Positions 27,312-40,305 of a stretch of DNA of 64,000 nucleotides are shown piece after piece; positions within the stretch are counted from its first letter, which is position 1; each line of letters begins with the position of its first letter. This DNA comes from Puffinus mauretanicus (Eukaryota > Chordata > Aves > Procellariiformes > Procellariidae), in assembly GCA_023333565.1 (NCBI GenBank), contig JAJKFH010001810.1:1240001-1304000 (forward strand), written 5' to 3'. Both the position numbers and the translations under genes were made by a program. A model generated the notes under the pieces. It made no database searches. It had not been told where the DNA came from and worked only from the letters and a program-made list of their open reading frames with translations.

Positions 27312-27740
27312 ATGTCAGTGGGCAGGCTACAGCTGTTGTTCTCGAGCTGGCATTTTCTCAGGCTGCCAGAAAGCATCTGCATCACTGGGCATGTTCTGTA
27401 TATTAGAGCGAGGAGAGCAAGAGCTGCAGGACCTTTACTCTCTGCAGCCGATCAGAAAGGACAGCTGATTCCGATCAGGAGCAGAGTCTCTCTGCAGCCT
27501 CCTCTAGCCCTCGCCTCCTCTGAAATCTCAGGAGAAATTAGCAGGAGGAAGGATGGTCTGGTCTGCAAACAGAGCCCCTTGCTAGAAACAGGGTTAGTGG
27601 TACCGAAGGAGCAGACTAAGTGGCTCAGCTGGGATCCTGGAATAACAGCGATCTGTATGGAAGTTCTCAGCCTCTGGGAATTGGGCACACAGGTATTTCT
27701 TTGTGTCTGTTATGAGTTGGGGCTTTTTTTTTCCTTTTGA
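27312..27740 (+). other. Unsupported 142-codon open frame 1.3 kb upstream of the MAGI2 exon
   Basis: This is one of the longest open frames not explained by a transposon. The predicted product is basic in the middle, with no recognised domain, and a 78-codon frame overlaps it on the opposite strand. The patch is GC-richer around 27400-27560. A cryptic or lineage-specific exon or non-coding transcript cannot be excluded, but nothing in the sequence supports translation. Confidence 0.2.
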
Positions 27741-29043
27741 TTGTGAAATTCTGCTGTTTTTTTGCCTTTAGCTAAAGATGACAGAAATTATTTATAAGCT
27801 TTTTATAAACCTGGAACAAAAGGTTTTGAAGTTATTGACAAAGAGCAGCAATAATAAGATTATGGACTTGTAGTGGCAGATAAATAGGAATAGCTGTAAG
27901 GAGAAATATATTTTAATTTATAGCCATTTGTGCTCTGCAGTGAGTTTCAAATAATTAGGTAGGAATGTTGTTTGTTCCTTTTTACAGGAAAATCTTTATA
28001 TAGTCCAAGTCAATAAGACTTTTTGCAGAGGGTTCAATAGCAAATGCCATTTGAAAAAATGTTTTAAGGTTGAATGTGTGAAGCAACAAGTTAGGGATCT
28101 ATCTGCTTGCAGTTTTTCTTCTCAGGAATATATGTCAGAACTCAGTGCAGTAATGATTTTCTATATTTTTCTTAAGTCAGAATTTTGGATAAGGAAGAAA
28201 TGCAGTTTTTTATAGACTTTTTTCCCATAATTATAAATGTGATCCATACTCCAGGTTAAAAGAAATGGAGAGGAACTATATCAGGAAATGTTTATTAATC
28301 ATGTTGGATTAGATTTATAGGTATGCCTTTAATAGTGGAACATGGTACACCAGTCAAATGTACAATACTTTAAGTTGTTTTGTCCTAAATTTATAGTAAA
28401 AGTGGCAAATACAGGTTTTTTAACTCTTTTTTTTCCACATTTGCAGTGTTACGCTGAGATGTTTTATTACTAGTGACTCTTTTCAGTGGTGGAAATAAAA
28501 TATGTACCCTCATTTGCTGTAGTATCTTTTTCAGATGTAAGTGCTATTAGAAATAAATAACACAAAAGATTATATCATATTTATATGATCATTAAGTACA
28601 GCTGCATTTTATTCTGGTTACACTTGGACTGAAAACACTGAACATTACAAAGACATTTTGAACCAAGATTTTTTGTTTTAATATGCAGGTGGGAAATTGG
28701 TACAAGGTCATGGCGAACATAATATCTAATAATGTATTATTTAGATATATATTTAGGTAGTTATATAATAACAATATGTTCCAGTTTGTGCAGAAAAAAC
28801 CTGACACCTCTGCCTATAATCCTATATGTATTTAGTGAACTGTACAGATTTAGCCAATTAGTTGTCATTAACTGTTCTGACCCTTACAATTCTTGATACT
28901 AAGTAATATTATACCAACTGCATGCCTTAACCAGAACGGTCTTTGTACTTCTGTCATCCATCGTTACAGAAACATGAAGGAAAATGAGCCACTGAGACTT
29001 TACAAGCGGTTCATTGCTTCCATCAAAGCATATATATTTTTAA

Positions 29044-29197
<154 letters not shown>

Positions 29198-30707
29198 AGG
29201 GTGGAGATGAACAAATCTGTTTTCTTAATGGCAACAGGCTATCTGAATTAATGCTGCTGGGGCATTTGCAAGGCATGAAGAGGTGAACTGTAGATGAAGC
29301 GGCCTTCCTCTAAATAGATTTGTGGCTTGGTTTGTGTCTTCCATGTTATTACTGAGAAACTTAGCTGTCTAATGCTGAATTAATTTCTGAAACTGCATGG
29401 TGTTTTCAAAGTTGTAGTTCTCATAAACTGTGGCTCTAGAATAATAATCTTTTTCTTCTGCAGTTTTAAAAAGCACAAATATAAAGAACATAGCAGTTTT
29501 CTGGGCTGGTTAAATTGATGTGCAACAGGGAGAGTTTGATCAGCCTCATATTTCACAGTATTATACTTTACATAATAATACCGTGGGGTTTAGAATGCAA
29601 TAGGGCAACAGAGAAAACATATAAACTAGGAGATTTTGTTGTTTAGGTGCAGCGGGCATGGCAATGAAAGTTTGTGTTGTCTTGCATGTGTGTTCTTTTG
29701 TTGTCACATAAGTCAATGGTATCTATATCTGACATATTCTGAAACCTCTAAAATAATTTTTTAGCTATTGACATTATTCACCTATTTCTGCAGTAGACAT
29801 GAAATTAAGCAGAGCAACATAAGCCATGACTTTCAGAACAGATCTACTTGGCTGACAGACAATATATCATTTAAAATGGACTCTGGTTCCATTATTCTTC
29901 CCTCATAAAATAATTGTTTAGTAGAGAAAAAAATAGAACTTCTGGTTTTGGCAAAAAAAGGGTGCACCTTTGAACTTGCAGGCTTGACACTGGAATGATA
30001 GGCAGAGGAAGGTGTACTGAGTAAGTGACTGTGCTATTTATATGGTAATGAGTGGACGATTTTTGAAAGCTGTGTTGTTTTGAATGCTATTGTACAGATT
30101 TTTTTCTTTCATTACATTAAAGAATGGAGCTTTGAAAAGCTCCACCAAAAAAGACCTCAAGCATTTCCCTTTTCTTTTGGAAGCTGAAGGTAAATAAATA
30201 TAAAGTCTTCATTTCAGGAGTTCCATTCATCCCTGATTAGAAAGGAAGGTGGAGAAAAACACCTGTGTGCAGAAAATCAAAACCATTACATTTATGTGAG
30301 ATTTATGATGAATTGGGTTTGTCTGAAGGTGCTGAGAAACATCACAGCTGAAGTGCAAATGCAAGTACAAAGATGTTTTGAGATTAAATCCCATTTCTTA
30401 GGAAAGGAGACCCCCTAAGAGGGGGTCATAAGCATAGGAGTATACTTATTACAGCCCCAGCACGTGCTTGTTGATGACGGAGATCCAGATTAAAAAGAAA
30501 GCAAGCCCAACAATATTGCAGCTACTGCACACGTGTAACAGATATTGCCTGTCAGCAGTATGGGCATGATGAGTAGTTTTGGATTTTGTTTTATTTTTAA
30601 TCAAGGCAATAATAAAGTGTTCTCGTTTGTCAAGTGAAATACAGTACTCACAAAAGGAAATTTATCATTCAAAAAGTAGCAGTACAACCACAAAGACCAC
30701 AATTTAG

Positions 30708-30850
30708 AACCTATAAACACTTCATATTACCTTTCCTTTCTGCTGTGACTTATCCATCTTCTCTGTCATTTTATGTGGTTAGATTCTTAGGTCATTATTC
30801 TATTACATATTGAGTAGCTTTAACTAAGAAAGAACCAGATTTTCAAAAAT
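30708..30850 (+). repeat. Dispersed direct repeat, copy A
   Basis: GAACCTATAAACACTTCATA, then CTTTCCTTTCTGCTGTGACT, ATCCATCTTCTCTG, TTAGATTCTTAGGTCATT, GAGTAGCTTTAACTAAG and ATTTTCAAA occur in the same order as at 33993-34122. By eye the aligned blocks are mostly identical with several indels. It is not a repeat family I recognise; it may be an old local duplication or two copies of one interspersed element. Confidence 0.65.
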
Positions 30851-30941
30851 AGTATAGTGCTGCCGATGACAGCTGCTGAATTGCTAGGTAGGCAGGCATG
30901 TTCTTGGATAGAGTGGAAGACTCTCTTCAATAGAGGTGGTA

Positions 30942-30987
30942 GAAAAAATAGAAAAAAAATAGTGCCTGAAAAAAAAAGAAAAAAAAC
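30942..30987 (+). repeat. A-rich low-complexity run
   Basis: Two A-rich blocks separated by AGTGCCTG, inside the intron about 1.8 kb downstream of the MAGI2 exon. Confidence 0.75.
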
Positions 30988-33479
30988 CCTGCATATTTTC
31001 TTTGAAATTTTCTTGAAAATCCTATGAAAGTAGCCCTCCTGAAATGTGGGTATTTTAAAATAAAGAAATTAACAAATGCAGACAGGGTCATATGTGGTTA
31101 GCTAAAGAAATTTTCATAATCAGGTAAATGAAAAGGACACCATAGCTTAGACTGCAGCCCAGATTTCCCCTTAGTCATAATTGTGGCGAATCTTTTTTAA
31201 TACAATTTTATTCTATCTCCAGCATTCATATTTAGGAGGGAAAATGTTCTCAACTGTTTTCTTTTTTTCATACAATTTAACTAATTTTTGAATCATGAGC
31301 TTACTTTTCAAAGGTGCAGGAATTCAAAATTTTCTGCTTTGTGCAGTGGTGGTTTTTTTTTTGAAGCTCTGTACGTAGGCTAAGAGTAATGGTTAGCTGT
31401 CCAACCAGTGTTCTTTACAACTGGTAGGGAGATTTCTTTAGTATACAGCTGTAATATTTAACTGTCTATATCATTGCCCACAAGCTCACTTAATGAGAAC
31501 AGACTAACCATGTACTTATTACAAATCTTGCAATGGATGCCGACACAGCAAAAGCAGCACTCAATTTGGTCAAATTCTTGTGCAGAAAAATAGAGAGAGA
31601 AAGCCAGCTGCATGCAACGTAGCCTTTATTTCCAATGACAAGGTTGTGACATAAAGAGAAAAAAAAATTTGAAAAATAGGTGGCAACCTTTTCCCTTTAA
31701 AAATGCACCTACAATCTTTCCTCAGTTGTAGAGGCATAATTGCCAGTGAAACCAGGAGAACATTTATAAGAGAGTCCTTGACCTTGAGTTTTTACTGTTC
31801 TTTGCTTCTTGTTCAGATTGACAGCACTGGCCCTGGCAGTGCAGCGAGCATGGCCACTGTTTCTCAGCCTTCCAGGTCAGACTAAGACATCTTTCAATTA
31901 TGTGAATTGAGTGAGTATTCTCTGTGAACCTAGAAAGCAGAGAACTACATCCATACCTGTTTTAAATCAGGATAAGCCATATGTAGTTAGAACAGGTAAA
32001 CCAATATTTATTGGATAAGAATTTGAATTGTACGTTATACAAGTGTACATCCCTGTGTGCACCAAAGGATGGATGAGCCAGAAAAGCATGACATGAGGAT
32101 AATGGATCAATTCTGCCCTCGGAAACTGCGGCCCCTGTGGGTGGGGTGAATTGGTTGGGTTTGTGATCCTTGCATTTCTCTATTTTTAATAATGCAGTGC
32201 CACTTTCCACCAAATTAGAAATGACCGTGTAACCCTAAGACTCAAATGCTGCCTTCCCTAAGTGGTTGCAGTTCTCAGTGCCATATGAAATTGATTTTCA
32301 CTGCATTGTCAACAGGAATTACACGCATATATCCCAGGGCAGAACGTGCGATTGTATTTGCAGCAGTCGAGATGCAGCCGTTAACTAGCTCTGTCCCCAG
32401 AGCTGTGTGACAGCAGTAATGAAACTGATACATAAACAAGAAAATGAAGAAAAAGTTCTGTTAATTTGAAGCTGAGTTAGAAAAGCAATAACGCTTTCAA
32501 CAGACAAGGTCAAGAAAGTGAAACTTTTTTAAAGATACAGTATTGCAAATAATATAAAAGCAAATACGCACTCTTTAGGAGGAGGACTGGGCAGTGGTTT
32601 TCTGTCAGGGCACAGGTCTTGTTTTAGTGCAAGCAGGAGGACGGGGCTTCAGGTGTTGGGAAACCGAAAGTAATACAGACGAGAAACATGCTGAGCATCT
32701 CAGAGAAAAACAAAAAACGACAAAATGCAGCTTTGGGGGAAAGAAGTTCAGGAGACCCGACTGAAGTTTGTTTCATGCATTTTCTTCCCCTTTTTCTGTT
32801 GTGTGGGTTTTTAGCATAGTTTTCATACCCTAAACTTATTCCTGAAGTTATTTAGGAGCACTAACCATTGAGGCTGTCCTACAATACAGAAAAATAGCCA
32901 TGATAGGAAGTGGTAGTTTTAAACACAGGTAAGCAGTGTCTGACACTCTCTGTCCACGTCCAGGGATCCGTGGAGAAAGGCCACGAAGCACATCTAGGAC
33001 TGTGAATGCTATAGGCAGACAACAAATTAGTCATGCTGCACCTTGCGCTTGGTAGCGCTGTCGGCAAACTGCAGTTGCCATGTGGGCAAGCAGCTTTCCA
33101 GTCTTCACAATGTGAGAAGAGAGAGCTCTAACTTTGTGTCATCACAAGAATAAAGCTTTGGGGAGAGTACATGACAGGAAAGCAGTTGTGGTAGTGACAG
33201 TCATGGTCAGACCTGTCTCCTTTGATATGTCCTTCCAAGCAATCGCAAATTCCATTTCTTTAAGAGCTGGCAAAGCAGTGGAGCTGTGGTTGAAAACAGA
33301 GTCTATGTGCTTCCTTCCCAGACAGGGAATATGAAGTGATAGTGGAAGACATTGTGATTAAACAGCACTGGAAGAAGTCAAACAATGACAAGTTGATTCA
33401 TAGAAGTAAAAAATCATCTATTAATTTGAAGAGATTGCCGTTGATATCCTCTGGGATATAGCCTCAGATCGACAGTAGC

Positions 33480-33545
33480 TCAGGTGGATTACTCTATCCC
33501 ACTGCACTGATTTACACCGCTGGAGGATGCAGCCCAGAAGAGCAT
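33480..33545. repeat. Ancient repeat relic (CTGATTTACACC type)
   Basis: CACTGCACTGATTTACACCG followed by CTGGAGGATGCAGCCC resembles the old reptile/bird repeat text ACTGATTTACACCAGCTGAG-GATCTGGCCC. It lies about 150 bp upstream of the MIR-like SINE. Confidence 0.4.
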
Positions 33546-33694
33546 CCTCCAGCTGGCCACGTATCAGAAGTGATCATGTGAAATAATTAAAAAAAAAAAA
33601 CAAAGGCGGGAAAAAAAAAGTCATGGGGATGAGGAAGTTTCCTTCCTAGTGTTTGCATTTAGAAAAACAACAATGATGAAAGAAGGGGGAGGAC

Positions 33695-33950
33695 TGGGTG
33701 TGTGGCTCAGGCTTATTGCACTGGATAATGCAGTACTACTATTAACACAGAAGACTTGGAGGAAGGATGGTTTATTTAAGACATTTGTCAGCAAGATAGG
33801 AAAAAAGGTTCAGTTTGTGATTCAGCCACCGGCTATATGTGAGTGACCACAGGAAAGAAATGTAGTCATTATGTGCTATAGTTCCCCACATAGGAAATAG
33901 CGATAATAATTCCTTCTTTTGCTTAGTTTGCCTATTGGCATTATGATTGC
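33695..33950 (+). mobile_element. Degenerate tRNA-derived SINE (MIR/CORE-like), sense
   Basis: GTGTGTGGCTCAGG near 33698 resembles a tRNA-type A box. AGGTTCAGTTTGTGATTCAG near 33807 resembles the B-box neighbourhood. GCCACCGGCTATATGTGAGTGACC, then a CACAGGAAAG...AGTCATTATGTGC stretch, TTCCCCACATAGGAAATAGC and GATAATAATTCCTTC follow in the same order as the core of MIR-like SINEs. In those, a GCCACT...TGTGTGACC core is followed by GGGCAAGTCACTT and CAGTTTCCCCATCTGTAAAATGGGGATAATAATA-like text. Divergence is high, so family assignment is tentative. Confidence 0.6.
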
Positions 33951-33992
33951 TCTGTGTTAGGTGAATATAGGTAACACACTGAACTGCAAATA

Positions 33993-34122
33993 TAAAACCT
34001 ATGAACACTTAATAATATCCTTCCTTTCTGCTGTGATTTCTTATTTTTATCCATCTTCTGTGAATAATTAGATTCTTGGGTCATTTTGAGTGTCTTTAAA
34101 TAAGACCCTCATTTTCAAACAT
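33993..34122 (+). repeat. Dispersed direct repeat, copy B
   Basis: AAAACCTATGAACACTTAAT, CCTTCCTTTCTGCTGTGATT, ATCCATCTTCTGTG, TTAGATTCTTGGGTCATT, GAGTGTCTTTAAATAAG and ATTTTCAAA mirror copy A about 3.29 kb upstream. It lies directly after the MIR-like SINE relic at 33695-33950. I could not see the same SINE before copy A. Confidence 0.65.
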
Positions 34123-34270
34123 GGTTTTGTTCTATGCTAGTATAATCTGATGTATGTATAAATATATTTAACCTATATGCTGCAGTATTGCCTGTGTACA
34201 GTCTTATATATTACAAAGTGCTTCTGTTTATTGTCTAGTCCTCTTCCCAGAAAAGAAAGTGTATGCAGTG

Positions 34271-34356
34271 TTTTTTTTTTTTTTCTTTTTTGTTGGACTT
34301 GCTTTTGTTTGTCATATTGGCAAAGGTAAGTGCCATTAGCTTTTTTTTTTTTTTTT
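34271..34356 (+). repeat. Paired poly(T) runs
   Basis: A T-rich run at 34271-34291 and T16 at 34341-34356 flank about 50 bp of ordinary sequence. Confidence 0.8.
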
Positions 34357-34361
34357 GAGAT

Positions 34362-34422
34362 ACTGAAGTCAATAAAATGTGTTTCTACTTGAAGCAGAAA
34401 TTGCTGCAGGGTGGTAAGAACA
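34362..34422. repeat. Ancient repeat relic (TGAAGTCAATA type)
   Basis: TACTGAAGTCAATAAAATGT, then TTTCTACTTGAAGCAG and TGCTGCAGGGT resemble the old repeat TTGAAGTCAATGGGAGTTTT-GCCTGAGTAAGGACTGCAGG. Tentative. Confidence 0.3.
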
Positions 34423-36637
34423 CTCAGCCTCAGGGGAATTCACTCCACATTTTCGGCCCTGGAGAAATCTCCATCTCCAAAACCACCAGGGTCTTTCCCT
34501 CTAGCAGAGGTGTATTACGTTAGGAGACCATAGTCACTCATAGTCTTCTTCATGGGTACCAATCAGAAGTAAGGGCCCTCTGAGTGTGTATATACCGAGT
34601 TATGATGAGGCTTTCCTCTCCTGCCCCTCCTTCCTGGGGTTGGACCTGATAGGCGTTATCATAGAACAGTAGTTTGTATTAATTCTAATACCTTTTATAT
34701 TAGTCATTATAACAAAGGAATGACAATATTGAGTAAATACTGAAGGAAATCCCAATTACATACCCAGGTTTTCATCTGAAGTTTCTGAATTTGAAGGTGA
34801 GGAAAGAATGACAGAAGTCAAGTGGGCAATAAATATATATTGGCTGAGGGTACATCCCACTCAGAAGCTCTGTGTGTGTAGTTCTGCTGCTCCGAATAAG
34901 GATGTGAGATATATTTGACTCATCTGTATTTGGACAAATATGAGGCCTTTCAAACTTCATTTGTAAAATACTTTGTTCCTCTTCTAAAAAGTACATAGCC
35001 AAGAGCAATCAAAGGGGAATGTGTGAAACAAACTTGCCAGTGGTTTCATATATTTTTCTTGTAAGTTTGTTCAGGTCAGAAGTATCTTTCAAGAGCGGAA
35101 ATTCAGTGCACAGCTTTGTTCTTAAAAGAAACATATTGGAAAGTCCAGATATCATCTGTTAAAAGATCTTCCAGTTTGACGTCATATGGAACTATTCTTA
35201 GGATAAAATAACCTGTGCTTGGCACACCGTACTGCCAAGAAATGTCCGCATCACTGGAAATAACAGTACCTAACTTTAATGACTACTTTATTCTTTCAGA
35301 CAAGTGTTAGTTATTGCTTAGGCTTGACTTTGATGGCTCAGAATAGAGCAATGCAGAGCTCTAGGGAAATGTTCTTGTTGTTGTGTATCTAAGGGAGCAC
35401 ACCTCCAAGGTGTACTTAAAGCAGAATGATTGGCAAGCGTATTCAGCCTTTTTTGTGTCTCAAGCAAAATTAAACCAAATCAGGTAATTATGTGAGATGA
35501 GGGCCCCGCTGTGCTATATGCAGCACAACCATGTCTTCCAGAAGATGATGAGGAGGTCATTGCTTCAAATAACTGACAGCCTAAATAGAAGAGGCAAAGA
35601 ATGGTTGACAAACCCACAGCAAGACAGTGCCTGAGTTGACTTGCATGAGGCGGAGTGGTGGTTAAATTGGTGCCCGTGGACTTTGCTTTCTTTTCCACTG
35701 CTACATGTGATATTCCTAATTACCTCCTGGAATTACACACGGTACACCGACCTGTTTCTCTGAAGATGCTGGGAACGTCTGGTTAGGAGAGATTGGCTTA
35801 TGTGTCATTATATTGACTTTTCCATGCAATTTTATGGGGTTTTTTGTCTGTTTCAGAGTAGAGAGGTAAAGGTTACCATCGGCACTGCGCTGCCTCTCAG
35901 TCAGCGGGCACGAAGCATGGCTGGGGCTCAGGGGGTGTTTGGGCTGCAGGCACTGCGTCGTCGTCAGTGGGAAGCAGTGGATGAGAAGAAAACTAACCAA
36001 AAAAGAATGTTGTCCTTTTTTTTATTTATCAAAGTGAATTACGATTTTATCTTAATTAAGATCTAGGGTAAACAGATGCCCAAACTTTGCCTACAAATAG
36101 CAACGCCGATAGGAAATACAAACGCTGTTTGTTAGTTAGGAGAGATAAAACACACATCATTTCTGACCCCTTTTCTCAGAAATTTCTCAGCTCTACATAT
36201 TGAGGACATCAATTCTCAGCTATTCAGTGACTAATACATCTGTTTTAAATACTCACCTTAAAATAACAGGTATCCAAAGGAAATACATACTGTTGAAGAA
36301 GAAGGGGAGGTGGAACGTGTCTGATGTGGTATAACTGTAGTATGAAGTGAGAAGAGATGTAACAAAATAAAGAGCGGTAGTTGTGTACCACTTACGATAT
36401 TACAGCTTGAATGTCCTATAAAAGATCGTATGAAGACATTAGGATGACTTCATTGGCTGTACAGTTGCAACAGCTTGTGCTTCTCTGAGGTCCTTGCACC
36501 ACATTTATAAGAAAGGGAGACTGCTAATTCTGCCCCCCACTCCCATTCTTTCCACTCCTTCATTCCTTCCTTTCTGCTCCCTTAAACACTGTGCATTCCT
36601 CTCACATTTTCAAAATCAAATAATCTAAAATCAGTAA

Positions 36638-36660
36638 TTTTTTTTTTTTTTTTTTTTTTT
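36638..36660 (+). repeat. Poly(T) run of 23
   Basis: An uninterrupted T23, the longest homopolymer in the window. It could be the reverse complement of an old poly(A) tail, but no adjacent minus-strand retroposon is recognisable. Confidence 0.85.
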
Positions 36661-39200
36661 ATATTTCGGTGCCAATATAAATTACTTGTATAACAGGTAA
36701 TCTGATGCACTGCCAACTGGAGAGATAATACCACTAAAGTCACTAGAAGTTTTTGCAGTGAAAAAAAGCAGCAAAAAGTTCTGAAATTGCACACCTGACC
36801 TTTTCTAAGCAGTTTTCCTACAAAAGAATATCACCTATCTTCCTTAAGTGATGTTAACCAGCATGTGATTTAAAGACTAATGTCTCTGGCAAGCAGCTTC
36901 GGTTGCTAATCATATCTGTCTCTAATTATTTATATGTGATATAACACATGCATAATGCCAGATGAGAAGTTTAGTTACAATATTTGTGCTGATTGCCCCC
37001 AAGAATTGATCCATTTTTCGTTTAACTTCGAGGAGTTGAGGAGCTTTCTGGTGTTGCAGAATGAGTTCTTTAATTCACATGATACCAAAAGGATAAAAGA
37101 TAGTGACAGTTTTAAATTAATTTTGATGATAGCACTAATCTTATTGATTACTTGAGAACTAGCAGGAAACTAGAGTGGCAATAGCATAAATCTGATAAAG
37201 TACCTTGTCTCTGCAGAACAAGAACAGCAAATAATAGAAGAGGCCACAATTAACTTATTTTACAAGTACAAGTCATAGCTCTTGACTCGCCTAAAGCAGC
37301 TTGAAGTTTGGGTAGAGACTATATCTCCCTATGACAGTAAGCTTTTCCAGCCTGAAGGTCTTAGATGTACTATTGACCTTTTTCCTGAAATAACAAAACT
37401 ATCTTTGAAATTATGAAAATTACAAATATGATTAACAGAAGTTGCAGCATTATTGAACATAAGCATTCCTGTGATTTCTAAACCATTTTTAATTTACTGC
37501 ATGATGTTTTTGAATTGCCTTCTTGATATTAAAAGATTTTAAAATATACCCTTTAGATAAATTTAGCCTCCGTCTACAGTCAAATAGGTCAAAAAATTGT
37601 GGTTTTTTTTTCTTGAGGGAAGCTGAGGTACTTTACATAAAGGCAGAACTGCTTGCCAAATTGTACAAGTTTTGTGAGAAAGCATGGTAATGCAGTTCAC
37701 CTGGGAACGTTAGAACAGCTTGGACTGAAGTTGCCTCAAAAAGCTTCTTCATTTTGGAACTTTTCATGTCTTTGGATGACCTTGGATTTGTTGTCTTTCT
37801 TAGTATCATTTAAAGCCTTTTTTTTTTTTAATCCTCTCTGTCTCCTCTCAGTCTGTAGAAGATAAACTGTCAGAGATGGTGGATAATCTTTACTTTTCTT
37901 GGTGATTTTCATCTGAAGAACAACTGAACAGTGAACATGGAGCACCAACAGCTGCTCTTAGAAATTCAGAATAGCAACAAAAGAAAAAGAATAAAGAGTT
38001 GTATAAAAGAATTGATATTCAGAATTCGATGCCCAAATTAAGCTACTAAATCCATATTTGCATCATTGAATAAAAAGGTCCAATATCAATTTTGGCAGGA
38101 TGTGCTTCTTTTGTTTTTCTCTTCTGGGGCTTTTGTCTACAGTCGCAACAAAAGAAAATCAGTAGTAGTGAGGATGGACTTCCTTGTGAATAGATCATCT
38201 GGTCCATATTGAGCAATTCATGTGAATTGTTAAGCAGTTGGCCGAGTTCGGGTTCACCAAATAACCAGCTTGCTGACATCTCTGCACCTGCAGTTCAGTA
38301 ACCTCCTCACAACAACTGGAGCCCAGGTCTCTGCTGATTTGTTTGGACACCATGCTCTGCGCCACTGCTCCCTTCCTTTGAAAAGGTCACATCTACATTG
38401 CATTAATGAGATTATACAACTGAGACTACTTTAAAGCTTTTTTCAAGCTTTGAGATTTTTATCATGCTCCCACCTTTAGAGAACAAGGTACCCCTCGTAT
38501 TTTCTGGGTCTTATGAAAAAAGAAAGAATTTCAAACCTTCTGTGCCTGGTAAGCCAAGGTCAATGGATTAGTGCCTCTAGTGGCACCATGTTTTAGATTC
38601 AAAAGTAGCCTGGCTAGAATAAATCCTTTTGAGGAAAAAAAATAGGGAATGAAGGTTAAAGAGGTGCTTTTTAACATCTGAAGAGTGAATAAGGCTTTGG
38701 TTTCAGCAGTAGGGGTGAGATTAACTTATAATTTACTAGTGGAAACTGTTATGAGGAAAACTCTCTTCTGCAAATCCTTTCCTTTTTATTTCCCTTAATT
38801 CTGAGGGTACCACTGTCCTGTTTTTGTCCCATGACAGTTTGTCACAACTTTATATTTCTTCTGTATCTCCAGGTTTTGATTCTACCCAATGCACTTTTCT
38901 TTTTCCAATGCATTACTATTATTAACACATCAACCTCTTGACTAGCTATCAATCTAATATGGATTATTCAAATCATTCTGTCAAATTTATTTAAATGATT
39001 CTGAATAGGGAAATGTTCTTACTGGGGAGATGGCAGAAATATATTTTGGTTTAAAAAAAAAATTATAATAATGCAGAGGTTCCAGATTGTATTTCAAATG
39101 AAAGCAGCGATCTGGATTAAAATGCAGAACGGTGTTGTAATTTCAGCTTTAAAATTCTTGTCTTTAAATTTTAAAAGGTTGGCATGGACATATATAAAAG

Positions 39201-39250
39201 GATATGTTGCTAAGATATTTGTGTTGTTGTGATATGTTGCTAAGATATTT
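39201..39250 (+). repeat. 20-bp direct duplication with 10-bp spacer
   Basis: GATATGTTGCTAAGATATTT occurs at 39201-39220 and 39231-39250, separated by GTGTTGTTGT. Both copies are identical. Confidence 0.9.
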
Positions 39251-40305
39251 TCACATTGTTCATAAAAATAGTGGATCATTTTATACATAGGAAAGAATGA
39301 AATTCACTCGAGGCTGCTGATGGTGCAGTCTCTACCTGCGTTCTAGTGGCCTTTTGCTAATGACAAAATGCACACCACCACTCATTTCAAGTCATCTGTA
39401 TTTTCTGATTCCCATTTTTGTTTTTGATTGACTGATAAGGTTTTTTTTTCAACTCATTTTGGTACTGACTTGACTGGATGCTGGACCTGTCGTTTGGCAT
39501 TTGTTAATCTTAGAGAAACACAGAAATGTCATTTTTTTTCAAGCTTTAAATCAAAATCACCCTACCCCTTCTTGCAAAAATAGAATCCTTCGTCTTTTTC
39601 TCTGCAGAAGTTGTGGAGCACTTCCTGGAAAGTTTGATCACAGGTGTGTCGGGAATTATGCAGTAGAGCTCTGTCCTGCTACAATTCACTCGTTTCACAG
39701 ACACTTAATTTAATTGGGAAATGCACATGGCACTGTACTCCTTGAAGAGCTCTTAGAATCCAGAGAATAGTCTGTCATTTAATGACCTTTAATTTTTTGA
39801 AAAATGTAAACTATGGTGGCATTCAAAATGGTGATTTCGCAAGATTTCCTTTCAGAAGCTGTTTTTACACAAGATTTTCTGGTAGTAGTAGCAGCACCTG
39901 TAAAAAATCTCTTGTTCCTTTAGAGATGTTCTGCATTGTCTTCCACTAAAATACATCAAATGTTGAGTGATTCTGAGCCTCTGCGAGCTCTATTTGCTTG
40001 TGGAAGGTTATCAGCACTACCTACGTTTCCTGACTGGCCTTGCATTGCTGCTGTGGCAGCTCTCTTGCCTTCGCTGTTCTGGATACCACATGCGGTGAAG
40101 AGCTGGGCGACCGCCTTTTCATTCTATCCATGCAAATCCTCTGTGTGGCTGTTCTGTTCTGTGCAGTCTCATATAACAAAAAGGCTTTTTCCCCTCTTTT
40201 GCCCTGCCAGAGGGAGTGACTGGGAAAAAGAAGATATCAGGAACGCACCCCTATACAGTGCTATTATACAGTTGTTGGCATTCTCAGTTAATAGTAGCAA
40301 TATAC

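Noticed and set aside
30409..30427. GACCCCCT/AGGGGGTC 8-bp hairpin followed by a non-T tract
   Set aside because: It looks like a bacterial terminator only superficially. The context is a vertebrate intron and 8-bp stems are common by chance.
34620..34672. GGGGTTGGACCTGATAGG...ATCATAGAAC as a CR1 3' end
   Set aside because: Only about 40 bp of weak resemblance; not enough to separate from chance.
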